From positions 6,200,001 to 6,264,000 of the forward strand of contig NZ_CP108484.1 in the NCBI RefSeq assembly GCF_036226505.1: DNA of 64,000 nucleotides, read 5' to 3'. The translations under genes were made by a program, and so were the position numbers. This stretch comes from Kitasatospora sp. NBC_01246 (GTDB lineage Bacteria; Actinomycetota; Actinomycetes; Streptomycetales; Streptomycetaceae). This document shows, in pieces, positions 1-8,549 of this stretch. Below the pieces are notes generated by a model, which was not told the origin of the DNA, searched no databases, and saw nothing but the letters and a program-made list of their open reading frames with translations. Numbering within the stretch: the stretch's first letter is position 1; every line of letters starts with the position of its first letter.

Positions 1-1469
1 CGGTCGCCGCACTCCACCGGGTGCTTGCGCACCTTGGCGCAGATCTCCAGCACCGTCGCGGTGACGTCCGGCGCGGTCAGCACGGTGGAGACCACCTCGA
101 CCAGCTTCATGGCCGGCGCCGGGTTGAAGAAGTGCAGGCCGATCACGTCCTGCGGCCGCGAGGTGGCCGCCGCGCAGCTGATCACCGGCAGCGAGGAGGT
201 GGTGGTGGCGAGCACCGCGCCCGGCTTGACGATCTTGTCCAGGGTGGCGAACAGCTCGCGCTTGACCGCGAGGTCCTCGGCCACCGCCTCGACCACCAGG
301 TCGACGTCGGCCAGCTCGGCGTACTGCCCGACCGGCGTCACCAGGGCCAGCGCCGCGTCGCGCTGCTCCTCGGAGAGCCGGCCCTTGGCCACCGAGCGCT
401 CCAGCGACCTGGCCAGCTGCGCCTTGGCCCGCTCGGCCTTCTCCTGGCTGCGGGCGGCCAGCAGCACCGGGTACCCGGCCTTGGCGAACACCTCGACGAT
501 GCCCGTGGCCATCGTGCCGGAGCCGCAGACGCCGACCCGGCGCACCTCCCGGCCGGGCGCCTTCGCCGCGGTGGCCCCGGTGGCGGCGCCGACCACCTTG
601 GACGAGCCGGGCGCCTCGTAGGTGTAGAAGCCCCGGCCGGACTTGCGGCCCAGCAGCCCGGCGGAGACCAGCTGGCCGAGGATCGGCGCGGGTGCGTGCA
701 GCCGGTCCCGGGACTGCTCGTACATGGCCTCCAGGACGGTCCGCGCGGTGTCCACGCCGATCAGGTCGAGCAGCGCCAGCGGTCCCATCGGCAGCCCGCA
801 GCCGAGCCGCATCGCGGCGTCGATGTCCTCGCGGGTGGCGTACTTGGACTCGAACATCGCGGCGGCCTGGTTCAGGTACGCGAAGAGCAGCCCGTTCACC
901 ACGAAGCCGGCGCGGTCGCCCGCCGCCACCGGCTCCTTGCCGAGGTCGCGGGCGAACGCCGCGGCGTCCTCGGCGACCTGCGGGGCGGTCAGCACGGTGC
1001 GGACCACCTCGACCAGCTTCATGGTGTGCACCGGGTTGAAGAAGTGCAGGCCCAGTACGCGCTCCGGGCGCGCGGTGGCGGCGGCGATCCGGGTGACCGA
1101 CAGCGCGGTGGTGCCGGTGGCCAGCACCGTCGCGGGCGGGCAGATCCGGTCCAGCTCGGCGAAGAGCTCCCGCTTCAGCTCCAGCTGCTCGGGGACCTCC
1201 TCGATCACCAGGTCCGCCGGGGCGGCGGCGTCGAGCGCGTGGCCGACCGAGATCCGCGCGAGCAGCGCGGCCCGGTCCTCGGCGGTGATCCGCTCGCGGG
1301 CGACGGCGTGCGCGGTGGCCTCCTCGATCCGGGCCAGGGCCCGGGCGGCGGAGTCCTCGGTGGCCTCGATGCCGATCACTCGGCGGCCGCTCTGCGCGAC
1401 CGCCACCGCGACACCGGCACCCATCGTGCCGAGGCCGACCACGGCGACCGTGGGGAAGGGACGCTCCAT
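1..1469 (-). CDS. Tandem (two-domain) 3-hydroxyacyl-CoA dehydrogenase, 3' part cut by the window edge
   Basis: The protein should oxidise 3-hydroxyacyl-CoA (3-hydroxybutyryl-CoA type) with NAD in beta-oxidation or butyrate metabolism. ATG at 1469 follows an AAGGAG box. Residues 1-20 hold the Rossmann motif GLGTMGAG. HFFNPVHTMKLVEV is the typical end of the NAD domain, and RAGFVVNGLLFAYLNQA to LLDLIGVD is the C-terminal domain. A second Rossmann start (GVCGSGTMATGI) follows at about residue 325, and HFFNPAPAMKLVEV recurs near the window edge, so this is two dehydrogenase modules in one chain. The frame is open to base 1. The end of module two lies outside the window. The gene is divergent from the glutamine-synthetase-like gene. 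Confidence 0.93.
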   Translation of the reverse strand, partial: MERPFPTVAVVGLGTMGAGVAVAVAQSGRRVIGIEATEDSAARALARIEEATAHAVARERITAEDRAALLARISVGHALDAAAPADLVIEEVPEQLELKRELFAELDRICPPATVLATGTTALSVTRIAAATARPERVLGLHFFNPVHTMKLVEVVRTVLTAPQVAEDAAAFARDLGKEPVAAGDRAGFVVNGLLFAYLNQAAAMFESKYATREDIDAAMRLGCGLPMGPLALLDLIGVDTARTVLEAMYEQSRDRLHAPAPILGQLVSAGLLGRKSGRGFYTYEAPGSSKVVGAATGATAAKAPGREVRRVGVCGSGTMATGIVEVFAKAGYPVLLAARSQEKAERAKAQLARSLERSVAKGRLSEEQRDAALALVTPVGQYAELADVDLVVEAVAEDLAVKRELFATLDKIVKPGAVLATTTSSLPVISCAAATSRPQDVIGLHFFNPAPAMKLVEVVSTVLTAPDVTATVLEICAKVRKHPVECGD

Positions 1470-2016
1470 CTGTCCTGACTCCTTGTCATAAGGGCCCGCG
1501 CGCGCTCCGGCGGACGCGCCGTCGGAGGAGGGTCCGCGCGCGGGGGCATGGGGAGATGACGGTTGCGGCCCACCGGCGCAGCCGCCGGTCCGCTCCGGCC
1601 GTGCTGCGGGTGTGCCGTGGTACTCAGGCGCTCGGGGTGAAGGAAGCGGCTCTGATACGAGGCGAGAATCCGGCCCGCCGCGACCCGCGGCTACGACCGG
1701 TGAAGACGCACCGCCCGCCGCCGGACCGTTCCGCGCGATCACGCGCCGGCCGGCGACCCCGTCGGTGCGGCTCCCGAAGCCCGACGGTGGTGCGTGCGGA
1801 CACTGTAGCGAAGCTACTCGCCAGTAGGAAGGGGGCGGGCGCCACCGGATTCCCGGCCGCCCCGGGACCCGGCCGGCCCGCGCCCGGGGCGGCCGGGTCC
1901 CGGGATCCGCGGCGGCCCGGTGTGCGGCCCGCAGGAGTGAACGGGTGGACAGGCGTCCGCCGGAACCACCCGATAGGGGAATTCCCCCTGGTCGGCGGGC
2001 GCGACAGCATGGCCGC
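1470..2016. other. Divergent intergenic region (547 bp) between dehydrogenase and GS-like genes
   Basis: I see no convincing gene here; open frames in it have poor codon structure. It must hold both divergent promoters. The only clear structure is a cluster of short inverted repeats at 1805-1827 (separate entry). Confidence 0.6.
1805..1827. promoter_or_regulatory. Operator-like nested inverted repeats
   Basis: GTAGC-GAA-GCTAC (1805-1817) overlaps CTACT-CGCC-AGTAG (1814-1827). The second dyad has the TACTnnnnAGTA shape of sites bound by TetR-type regulators of fatty-acid genes; that resemblance is from memory. It lies between the two divergent genes, so it could control either. Confidence 0.35.
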
Positions 2017-3510
2017 ATGAGCACCGGAGCCGTCTCCTCCGCCGGCCTCGCCGACCCGTCCGAGCCCACCCGGGGCGCGGGTCCCGCCGCCGCGTCCGGG
2101 CCCGCCGCCGCGCCCGACCCGTCCGCGGGCCCGGCGGCCGCCGTCGCCCTGCCGCCGCGGGCCGAGCGCGGCGAGCGGGCGCAGGCGGCCGTCGAGCGGC
2201 TGCGCCCGGCGGGGGTCGAGGCGGTCGCCGTCACCTGGGTGGACAACGCGGGCATCGCCCGGGTCAAGGCCGTCCCGCTGGACGGGCTGGTGCACGCCGC
2301 CGAGTGGGGTGTCGGCACGGCGCCCTGCTTCGACGTCTTCCTGGCCGACGACTCGATCGTCACCAGCCGGTCGGTCGGCGGGCCCACCGGCGACCTCCGG
2401 CTCTACCCGGACCTCGACCGGGTGGTCCCGCTGGCCGCCCAGCCCGGCTGGGCCTGGGCCCCGGGCGCGCGGTACACCCAGTCCGGCGCCCCGCACCCGG
2501 GCTGCCAGCGGCTGTTCGCCCGCCGGATGACGGCCGCCGCCGCCGAGCGCGGGATCACCGTCAAGGCCGGTATCGAGGTCGAGTGGGTGGTCGCGCTCGC
2601 CGGGCCGGCGCGGGAGGAGCCCCGCTACCCGACCGACGGCCCGGCCTACGGCATGCAGCGCCTGACCGACCTCTCCGACTACCTGCGCGAGGTGCTGCAC
2701 GCCCTCGGCGCGCAGGGCCTCGCCGTCCTGCAGATCCACCCCGAGTACGCGCCGGGCCAGTTCGAGGTGTCGGTCGCCCCGGAGGGGCCGGTCGAGGCCG
2801 CCGACACCTCCGTCCTGGTCCGCCAGACCGTCCGCGCCGTCTCCGCCCGGCACGGCCTGCGCGCCTCCTTCGCCCCGGTGGTCGAGGCCGGTTCGGTCGG
2901 CAACGGCGGCCACCTCCACCTCAGCCTCTGGCGGGACGGCCGGAACCTCGCCCGCGGCGGAGCCGGCCCGCACGGGCTGACGGCCGAGGCGGAGGGCTTC
3001 CTCGCCGGAGTGCTCGGCGCGCTGCCCGAGCTGCTGGTGCTCGGCTCCTCCAGCCCGGCCGGGTACCTGCGGCTGGTGCCCTCGCACTGGGCCGGCGCCT
3101 ACCAGTGCTGGGGCCTGGAGAACCGGGAGGCGGCGCTGCGGCTGGTGACGGGCTCCACCGGGGAGCGCGCCACCGCGGCCAACGCCGAGATCAAGTGCTT
3201 CGACGCCACCGCCAACCCGTACCTGGCGATCGGCGGGGTGCTCGCCACCGGTCTCGCCGGGCTGGCGCAACGGCTCGCGCTCCCGCCCGAGTTCACCGGC
3301 GACCCGGCCGAGGCCGCGCCCGGCACGGTGCCCCGGCTCCCGGCGGGTCCGGGTGACGCGCTCGCGGCCTACCAGGAGTCGGCGGTGCTCCGCGAGGCGC
3401 TCGGCGAGCCGTTGTACGAGGCGGTGCTGGCCGTCCGCCGCGGCGAGAGCGAGCGCCACGCCTCGGCCACCCCGGAGCAACTGGTCGCGGCCACCCGCTG
3501 GCGGTACTGA
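2017..3510 (+). CDS. Glutamine synthetase family protein (gamma-glutamyl ligase, FluG-like GS half)
   Basis: This is a 497 aa GSI-fold ATP-dependent ligase. KAGIEVEWVV and PEYAPGQFEVS match the two metal-binding Glu stretches, GNGGHLHLSLW matches the GS His motif, and CWGLENREAALR with AEIKCFDATANPYLA match the C-terminal substrate/ATP motifs. The N-terminus before about residue 50 is Ala/Pro/Gly-rich and not GS-like. I chose ATG 2017 (MSTGAV). An in-frame ATG at 1945 would add 24 atypical residues. It is probably not the main nitrogen-assimilating enzyme: the amidohydrolase gene starts 4 nt after its stop, as in fungal FluG where both halves are fused. The amine substrate is unknown. Confidence 0.9.
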   Translation: MSTGAVSSAGLADPSEPTRGAGPAAASGPAAAPDPSAGPAAAVALPPRAERGERAQAAVERLRPAGVEAVAVTWVDNAGIARVKAVPLDGLVHAAEWGVGTAPCFDVFLADDSIVTSRSVGGPTGDLRLYPDLDRVVPLAAQPGWAWAPGARYTQSGAPHPGCQRLFARRMTAAAAERGITVKAGIEVEWVVALAGPAREEPRYPTDGPAYGMQRLTDLSDYLREVLHALGAQGLAVLQIHPEYAPGQFEVSVAPEGPVEAADTSVLVRQTVRAVSARHGLRASFAPVVEAGSVGNGGHLHLSLWRDGRNLARGGAGPHGLTAEAEGFLAGVLGALPELLVLGSSSPAGYLRLVPSHWAGAYQCWGLENREAALRLVTGSTGERATAANAEIKCFDATANPYLAIGGVLATGLAGLAQRLALPPEFTGDPAEAAPGTVPRLPAGPGDALAAYQESAVLREALGEPLYEAVLAVRRGESERHASATPEQLVAATRWRY

Positions 3511-3513
3511 CCG

Positions 3514-4632
3514 GTGCGCTCGCTGGAGGTGCCGGCGCTGGTCGACCACCACTGCCACAGCGTGGTGGTGGCCGACCTCGCCGACGGCGCGCTGGCCGGG
3601 CTGCTCACCGAGTCCGACCGCCCGCCCGCGCCCGGCACCACGCCGTTCGACAGCGCCCTCGGCCTGGCCGTGCGGCGCTGGTGCCCGCCCGCGCTGGGGC
3701 TGCCCGTGCACGCCCCCGCCGCCGACTACCTGGCCCGGCGGGCGGAGCTGGGCGCCGCCGAGGCCACCCGGCGGCTGCTGGCGGCCGCCGGGCTGGACAC
3801 CTGCCTGGTGGACACCGGCCTGGCCGAGGCGGCCGGCCACCCGCTGCTCCCGCTCAGCGAGTTCGCCGAGGCGGCCGGCGCCCGGGTGCGCGAGGTGGTC
3901 CGGCTGGAGTCCGTCGCCGAGACGGTCTCGGCGTCGGCCGGGTCCTGGCCGGCCCTCGTCCGCGAGGCGCTGGCCGCGTCGGCGGCCGGCGCGGTGGCGG
4001 TCAAGTCGGTGGTGGCCTACCGGCACGGCCTGGCGGTACCGGCCGAGCGCCCCGCCCCGGCGGCGGTGGTGGCGGCCGCCGGGGAGTGGCTGCGCGCCGG
4101 GCGCGGCCGGCTGAGCCACCCCGTGCTGCTGTACCACCTGCTCTGGACGGCCCTCGATGTGTGCGCCGAGCTCGGCCTGCCGCTCCAACTGCACACCGGG
4201 TTCGGCGATCCGGACCTCACCCTGCACCGGGCCGACCCGTCGCTGCTGACCGACTTCGTCCGGGCCGCCGAGCCGAGCGGCGTTCCGCTGGTGCTCCTGC
4301 ACGGATATCCCTACCACCGGCAGGCGGCCTGGCTGGCCCAGGCCTTCCCGCTGGTGTACACCGACCTCGGGCTGACGGCCTCCTACGTCGGGCCCCGGGT
4401 GGCCGCCGTACTCGGCGAGATGCTGGAGCTGGCGCCGTTCGGCAAGCTGCTCTTCTCCACCGACGCCTACGGATTGCCGGAGCTTTACCTGGTGGGCACC
4501 GCCCAGTTCCGGCACGGCCTGGGCACCCTGCTGGACGGCTGGCGCGCGGACGGCGCCTGCTCGGCGGCCGACGGCCGCCACCTCGCCCGGCAGGTCGCGG
4601 CGGACAACGCCCGTCGCCTGTACCGGCTCTGA
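3514..4632 (+). CDS. Amidohydrolase family 2 protein (FluG-like hydrolase half)
   Basis: A 372 aa TIM-barrel metal-dependent hydrolase. The N-terminal DHHCHSV is the metal-binding HxH of amidohydrolase_2. LQLHTGFGDPDL and VLLHGYPYHRQA supply later His ligands, and LLFSTDAYGLPELY holds the C-terminal Asp. GTG 3514 is separated from the GS-like stop by three bases, so the two are co-transcribed and probably translationally coupled. By analogy with FluG-type pairs it may act on the gamma-glutamyl product or a related amide, but the substrate is not shown by sequence. No signal peptide is seen, so it should be cytoplasmic. Confidence 0.88.
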   Translation: MRSLEVPALVDHHCHSVVVADLADGALAGLLTESDRPPAPGTTPFDSALGLAVRRWCPPALGLPVHAPAADYLARRAELGAAEATRRLLAAAGLDTCLVDTGLAEAAGHPLLPLSEFAEAAGARVREVVRLESVAETVSASAGSWPALVREALAASAAGAVAVKSVVAYRHGLAVPAERPAPAAVVAAAGEWLRAGRGRLSHPVLLYHLLWTALDVCAELGLPLQLHTGFGDPDLTLHRADPSLLTDFVRAAEPSGVPLVLLHGYPYHRQAAWLAQAFPLVYTDLGLTASYVGPRVAAVLGEMLELAPFGKLLFSTDAYGLPELYLVGTAQFRHGLGTLLDGWRADGACSAADGRHLARQVAADNARRLYRL

Positions 4633-4989
4633 GCGGCGGGCGGGCGCGGTAGCGGCCCGGCCCGGCCGGCCGGTGGAGCGTCCGGCCCTGGTCGGCGCGG
4701 TGCGGGCGCCCCGGCGGCGGCCCCTGACCGGGTGCGCCGAGCGGCCCCGGTGGCCCGGGAATTGTGGATCGTCTACGCCCCGGTGAGGGAAAGCGCGCGC
4801 GGGCCGGATATTCACCGTATGGATTGACACCGGGTCGGATCGGCCGGAGCCGCACCCCTCGGAAGTGGCCGAACGGTGTCGATTAGATGACTACCTCTTG
4901 CGGATTACAACGCATGTTCACTAGCGTCCCGATCATTCCACTGCACCTGCCATCCGCAGCTGCACGACGACTCGGGAGGGCCAACCCCT
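4633..4989. other. Intergenic region (357 bp) upstream of the subtilase gene
   Basis: No gene is supported. The first half is GC-rich with no clear signal. From about 4800 on it is less GC-rich and holds a lone TTGACA at 4824 without a good partner, plus the promoter candidate listed at 4898-4927. Confidence 0.6.
4898..4927 (+). promoter_or_regulatory. Candidate promoter of the subtilase gene
   Basis: TTGCGG (4898-4903), an 18 bp spacer and TAGCGT (4922-4927) fit a housekeeping actinobacterial promoter. The start would lie near 4935, about 55 nt before the ATG at 4990, which has a GGGAGGG ribosome site. Confidence 0.45.
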
Positions 4990-6480
4990 ATGAGTGTTCC
5001 TCGGATCAGCCGGACCCGGTACGCCGCAGTGGGCGTCGCCCTCGCCGCGGCCAGTGCCCTGGCACTGCCCGCCGGGACCGCCGTCGCCGCCTCCGGGGCC
5101 GAGCCGACCACCGGGCCGCTGCTGAGCTACGTCGTCAACACCCAGGCCAACCACGGCCAGGTGCAGAAGGTCGAGAAGGCCGTCACGACCCTCGGCGGCA
5201 CCGTGGTGTACTCGTACGAGCAGATCGGCGTGGTGATCGCCCGCTCGACCGACACCCAGTTCGCCGCCAAGCTGCGGAAGGCGAAGGGCGTCCAGTCGGT
5301 CGGCACCAGCCGCACCAAGGGCATCACGGCCGCCGAGACGCAGAAGGCCGAGGTCGCCGCCGAGCCGGTCACCGCCGCCGCGGCCGGCCAGGAGCCCTAC
5401 TGGGCCAACCAGTGGGACATGCGTCAGATCGGCGTGGACAAGGCCCACAAGCTCTCCCTGGGCAGCCGCAACGTGACCGTCGGCGTGCTGGACTCCGGCA
5501 TCGACGGCACCCACGAGGACCTCGCCGCCAACGTCGACGCCTCGCAGTCGGTCTCCTGCATCGACGGCGGCAAGCCGAACACCGACTGGGCGGCCTGGCA
5601 GCCGGGCCCCGACGGCGACCACGGCACCCACGTGGCCGGCACCATAGCCGCGGCCAAGAACGGCAAGGGCATCGAGGGCATAGCCCCGAACGTCAAGCTG
5701 GCCGCCGTCAAGGTCGTCGACGACGGCGGGTTCATCTACCCGGAGTACGCGATCTGCGGCTTCGTCTGGGCCGGTGAGCACAAGTTCAAGGTGACCAACA
5801 ACAGCTACTACGTCGACCCGTGGATGTTCAACTGCCAGAACGACGCGGACCAGGCGGCGATCACCACCGCCGTGCGCCGCGCGGTCGAGTTCTCGCAGCG
5901 CAAGGGCGTCCTCAACGTGGCCGCGGCGGGCAACGAGAACATCGACCTCGCCCACAAGACCGTGGACGTCAGCAGCCCGGACGACACCACCCCGGGCACC
6001 CGCCCGATCACCCAGGACTGCCTCAACCTGCCGACCGAGCTGGACGGCGTGGTCTCGGTCTCCTCGGTGGGCGTCAACGGTGACAAGTCGTACTACTCCA
6101 GCTACGGCAAGGACAAGGTGACCGTCGCCGCCCCCGGTGGCGACCGGCTCTACCAGATCCCGGACACCCCGGACAAGAACGGCCGCACCCTCTCCACCAT
6201 CCCCGGCGGCCGCTACGGCTACATGCAGGGCACCTCGATGGCCTCGCCGCACGCGGCCGGCGTCCTGGCGCTGCTCGCCAGCACCTTCCCGTGGGCGAGC
6301 CCGGAGGAGCTGACCGAGCTGCTGACCAACCAGGCCGAGTCGCACGCCTGCCCGTCGGGCCCGTACAACCCGGGCGGCACCGGCACGTGGGCGGCCACCT
6401 GCGAGGGCGGCGCGGACGACAACGGCTTCTACGGCGCGGGCATCATCAACGCCGAGAAGGCGGTCCAGTGGTGGCGCTGA
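4990..6480 (+). CDS. Secreted subtilisin-like serine protease (peptidase S8)
   Basis: A 496 aa exported endopeptidase. A Sec signal (basic MSVPRISRTR, hydrophobic Ala/Leu core, cleavage near AVAASG) is followed by an inhibitor_I9-like propeptide to about residue 130. The catalytic triad is visible as D168 (VLDSGIDG), H211 (HGTHVAG) and S416 (GTSMASPHAAG), with oxyanion Asn315 in AAGNEN. After the catalytic domain the chain ends at ...KAVQWWR with no cell-wall anchor, so it is probably released. It is a single gene between a long promoter region and a strong terminator. The role is likely extracellular protein breakdown or processing. Confidence 0.96.
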   Translation: MSVPRISRTRYAAVGVALAAASALALPAGTAVAASGAEPTTGPLLSYVVNTQANHGQVQKVEKAVTTLGGTVVYSYEQIGVVIARSTDTQFAAKLRKAKGVQSVGTSRTKGITAAETQKAEVAAEPVTAAAAGQEPYWANQWDMRQIGVDKAHKLSLGSRNVTVGVLDSGIDGTHEDLAANVDASQSVSCIDGGKPNTDWAAWQPGPDGDHGTHVAGTIAAAKNGKGIEGIAPNVKLAAVKVVDDGGFIYPEYAICGFVWAGEHKFKVTNNSYYVDPWMFNCQNDADQAAITTAVRRAVEFSQRKGVLNVAAAGNENIDLAHKTVDVSSPDDTTPGTRPITQDCLNLPTELDGVVSVSSVGVNGDKSYYSSYGKDKVTVAAPGGDRLYQIPDTPDKNGRTLSTIPGGRYGYMQGTSMASPHAAGVLALLASTFPWASPEELTELLTNQAESHACPSGPYNPGGTGTWAATCEGGADDNGFYGAGIINAEKAVQWWR

Positions 6481-6537
6481 CGCGCTGACCGCACGGTAGG
6501 CGCCGACGGCCCGAGCGGCCGGAGCTGATCGAACCGA

Positions 6538-6575
6538 GGGGTGGGGAGCGGGACTTCGGTCCCGCTCCCCACCCC
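6538..6575. terminator. Strong bidirectional hairpin terminator
   Basis: A perfect 17 bp stem (6538-6554 with 6559-6575) closes on a TTCG tetraloop between the convergent subtilase and HipA-family genes. Confidence 0.85.
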
Positions 6576-6602
6576 TCACGGGTAGCGGCGGCGCCCCGGC
6601 CC

Positions 6603-7505
6603 TCACTCGAAGTGGTGGTCCCAGACCGTCTCGACCGCCGGCTTGCCGTGCAGGTCCGGCACCTCCTGGAGCCAGGCGGGTCGGCCGGCCCGGCTGGCGG
6701 CGGCCCGCCGGCGCTCGGCCTCGCGCACCTGCTCGGGCGTGGCGAAGCCGTCCGGCAGCCAGTCGCGGGAGCGCGCCGCACGGGCGGCGAGGTGGGCGAC
6801 GTAGGCGTGCCGCACCGCGGCCACCGAGTCGAAGCCGGGCTCGTCGGCCAGCCACGCGTCGGGGACGAGCGCCACGACCTCCTCCAGCAGCGCGGTGGTG
6901 ACCAGCGGCCCGAGCTCGTCGTCGGCCAGCGCGACGTCGGGGGCGTAGCCGCCGAGGGCGTGGGCGCTCAGGTCGTAGCGCTTGCCCACCGAGCCCGCGG
7001 CGCCGGACCAGCGGTGGTGGAAGACCAGCGCGGCGCCGTTGTCGATCAGCCAGAGCTTGCCGTGCCAGACCATCAGATTGGGGTTGTGCACGCTGCGGTC
7101 GACATTCCCGGTGAGCGCGTCCAGCCAGACCACCCGGCCGGCCTCGGCCGGCCCGACGGGGATCATGCCGGGCCTGAAGTCGCGGGCGCCGGGCAGCAGG
7201 TCCATCCCGAGGTTGAGTCCGCGGCTCGCCCGGAGGATGTCCTGGACCTCCGGGTCGGGCTCGGCGTCGGCGACCGCCGGGTCGAAGTCGACCAGCCGGA
7301 GTTCCGGCACCGGCAGGCCGAGCCGCCGGGCCAGTTCACCGACGATCACCTCGGCCACCAGGGCCTTGCGGCCCTGCGCGGCACCGATGAACTTGACCAC
7401 GTAGGTGCCGAGGTCGTCGGTCTCCACGACGCCGGGGACGGAGCCGCCGGCCCGCAGCGGATCGACGTAGCGCACTGCTGTCACCTGATCGAGCACATCC
7501 GTCAC
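6603..7505 (-). CDS. HipA-family kinase
   Basis: A 300 aa protein of the HipA C-terminal/PI3K-like kinase fold. VVKFIGAAQGRKALVAE has the ATP-binding lysine region, NVDRSVHNPNLMV is the catalytic loop of the HipA NxDRxxxN type, and LIDNGAALVF supplies the metal-binding Asp. It has no HipB partner, and the DUF3037 gene that in my memory often sits beside such kinases is absent. The start is uncertain: GTG 7505 or GTG 7496, with TAGGGT just upstream. It begins 32 nt after the HxlR-redoxin fusion gene on the same strand, so both probably share a transcript. The phosphorylation target is unknown. Confidence 0.85.
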   Translation of the reverse strand: MTDVLDQVTAVRYVDPLRAGGSVPGVVETDDLGTYVVKFIGAAQGRKALVAEVIVGELARRLGLPVPELRLVDFDPAVADAEPDPEVQDILRASRGLNLGMDLLPGARDFRPGMIPVGPAEAGRVVWLDALTGNVDRSVHNPNLMVWHGKLWLIDNGAALVFHHRWSGAAGSVGKRYDLSAHALGGYAPDVALADDELGPLVTTALLEEVVALVPDAWLADEPGFDSVAAVRHAYVAHLAARAARSRDWLPDGFATPEQVREAERRRAAASRAGRPAWLQEVPDLHGKPAVETVWDHHFE

Positions 7506-7537
7506 CCTAACCCGTGCGCCTTCCGGGCCCGACCCGT

Positions 7538-8425
7538 TCAGCGGCTTTCCAGCGCCACCTCGCGCGCGTCGGCGAGCGCCTGCCGGACGGCGGCGGGGAT
7601 GTCGGTGACCGGGAAGGCCACCCGGCGCACCACCCGGGTGCGGTCCAGCACGAGCACCGCCCGCTTCAGCCGCAGGCCCTGGCCGACGTGGAAGGTGGGC
7701 AGTCGCAGGGCGGCCGCCAGCCGGACGTCCAGGTCGGACAGGAGGGGGAAGGGGATCTCCTCCGCCGCCGCGAACTCCCGCTGTTCGTCGGGCCGTTGGG
7801 TGGATACCCCGCGCAGCGCCAGACCGGCCGCGCGGAACTCGGGGTACGCCTCGCGGAAGAGCCGGTTCTCCAGCGTGCAGCCGACCGCGCCGGGGATGTC
7901 GCCCCAGCCCGGCGGCAGTGGCCCGGGGCGGCCGGTGGCCGGGTAGCAGAACAGCACGGTGGCGCCGGCCGCCGGATCGACCGGGTCCAGCTCGCCGCCG
8001 GTGTGCGCGGGCAGGGTGAGCGCCGGCAGCCGGGTGCCGGGCAGCGCCGCCAGCCGGGCGGCCTCCGCGCTGTCGGGCGCGGCCGAGCCGGAGAGCGCGC
8101 CGTCGCCGAGCAGCCAGCGGTCCGCCCAGTCCTGCATCGCGACCAGGACCGGCAGCAGCGCCCGGCCGGCCTCGGTGAGCCGGTACTCGTGGCGCACCGG
8201 GGCGCTCTGGTACGGCACCCGGACCAGCACGCCTGCCTCGGTCAGGTGGCGGAGCCGCTCGGTGAGGACCTTCCGGGAGATGCCCAGCTCGTGCTGGAGC
8301 TCGTCGAAGCGCAGCAGGCCGCGCGCCGACTCGCGGACGATCAGGATGCTCCACCAGTCGCCGATCACGGCCGCCGACTGGGCGATCGCGCAGGTGGCGT
8401 CCCGCGCGGGTACCTCTTTGAGCAC
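7538..8425 (-). CDS. HxlR-type winged-helix regulator fused to a peroxiredoxin-like domain
   Basis: A 295 aa two-domain protein. Residues 1-105 are an HxlR winged helix: CAIAQSAAVIGDWWSILIVRE, then RFDELQHELGISRKVLTERL and the wing EYRLTEAGRALLPVL. C12 sits where YodB/HypR-type sensors carry their redox Cys. Residues 130-295 are a redoxin: LFCYPATGRPG, a PLPPGWGDIPGAVGC insert typical of one AhpC/TSA subgroup, C183 as peroxidatic candidate, then FPLLSDLDVRLAAALRLPTF. I see only three Cys (C12, C160, C183). GTG 8425 has GGAG 7 nt upstream. It is divergent from an ABC exporter and probably co-transcribed with the HipA-family kinase. Confidence 0.88.
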   Translation of the reverse strand: MLKEVPARDATCAIAQSAAVIGDWWSILIVRESARGLLRFDELQHELGISRKVLTERLRHLTEAGVLVRVPYQSAPVRHEYRLTEAGRALLPVLVAMQDWADRWLLGDGALSGSAAPDSAEAARLAALPGTRLPALTLPAHTGGELDPVDPAAGATVLFCYPATGRPGPLPPGWGDIPGAVGCTLENRLFREAYPEFRAAGLALRGVSTQRPDEQREFAAAEEIPFPLLSDLDVRLAAALRLPTFHVGQGLRLKRAVLVLDRTRVVRRVAFPVTDIPAAVRQALADAREVALESR

Positions 8426-8473
8426 CGTCGCTCCTCTCACGTCCCGGACGGTCCATCCTCGCACCCCCTTGCG

Positions 8474-8500
8474 AGTTCCGAAAGGGAACTTGTAAGTTCC
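8474..8500. promoter_or_regulatory. Triple GTTCC/GGAAC half-site cluster, probable operator
   Basis: AGTTCC-GAAAG-GGAACT (8474-8490) is a perfect inverted repeat, and AGTTCC recurs at 8495-8500. It lies between the divergent HxlR-redoxin and ABC exporter genes, 50-75 bp from each start. The natural ligand would be the HxlR domain encoded next door. Confidence 0.5.
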
Positions 8501-8549
8501 TGATGAAAACTCACGCGGAACGAGTGCGCCTGAGGACGAACGAGAACGA

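Noticed and set aside
1556..2020. Plus-strand ORF in the divergent region
   Set aside because: Arg/Pro-rich, no ribosome site, no recognisable domain; treated as intergenic.
1624..4830. Long minus-strand open frame (about 1068 codons)
   Set aside because: It is antisense to the GS-like and amidohydrolase genes; composition is Arg/Gly/Pro-rich with no domain, as expected for the shadow of high-GC genes.
6603..7505. HipA toxin of a HipBA toxin-antitoxin pair
   Set aside because: No HipB-like HTH antitoxin gene is adjacent, and the protein is shorter than classical HipA.
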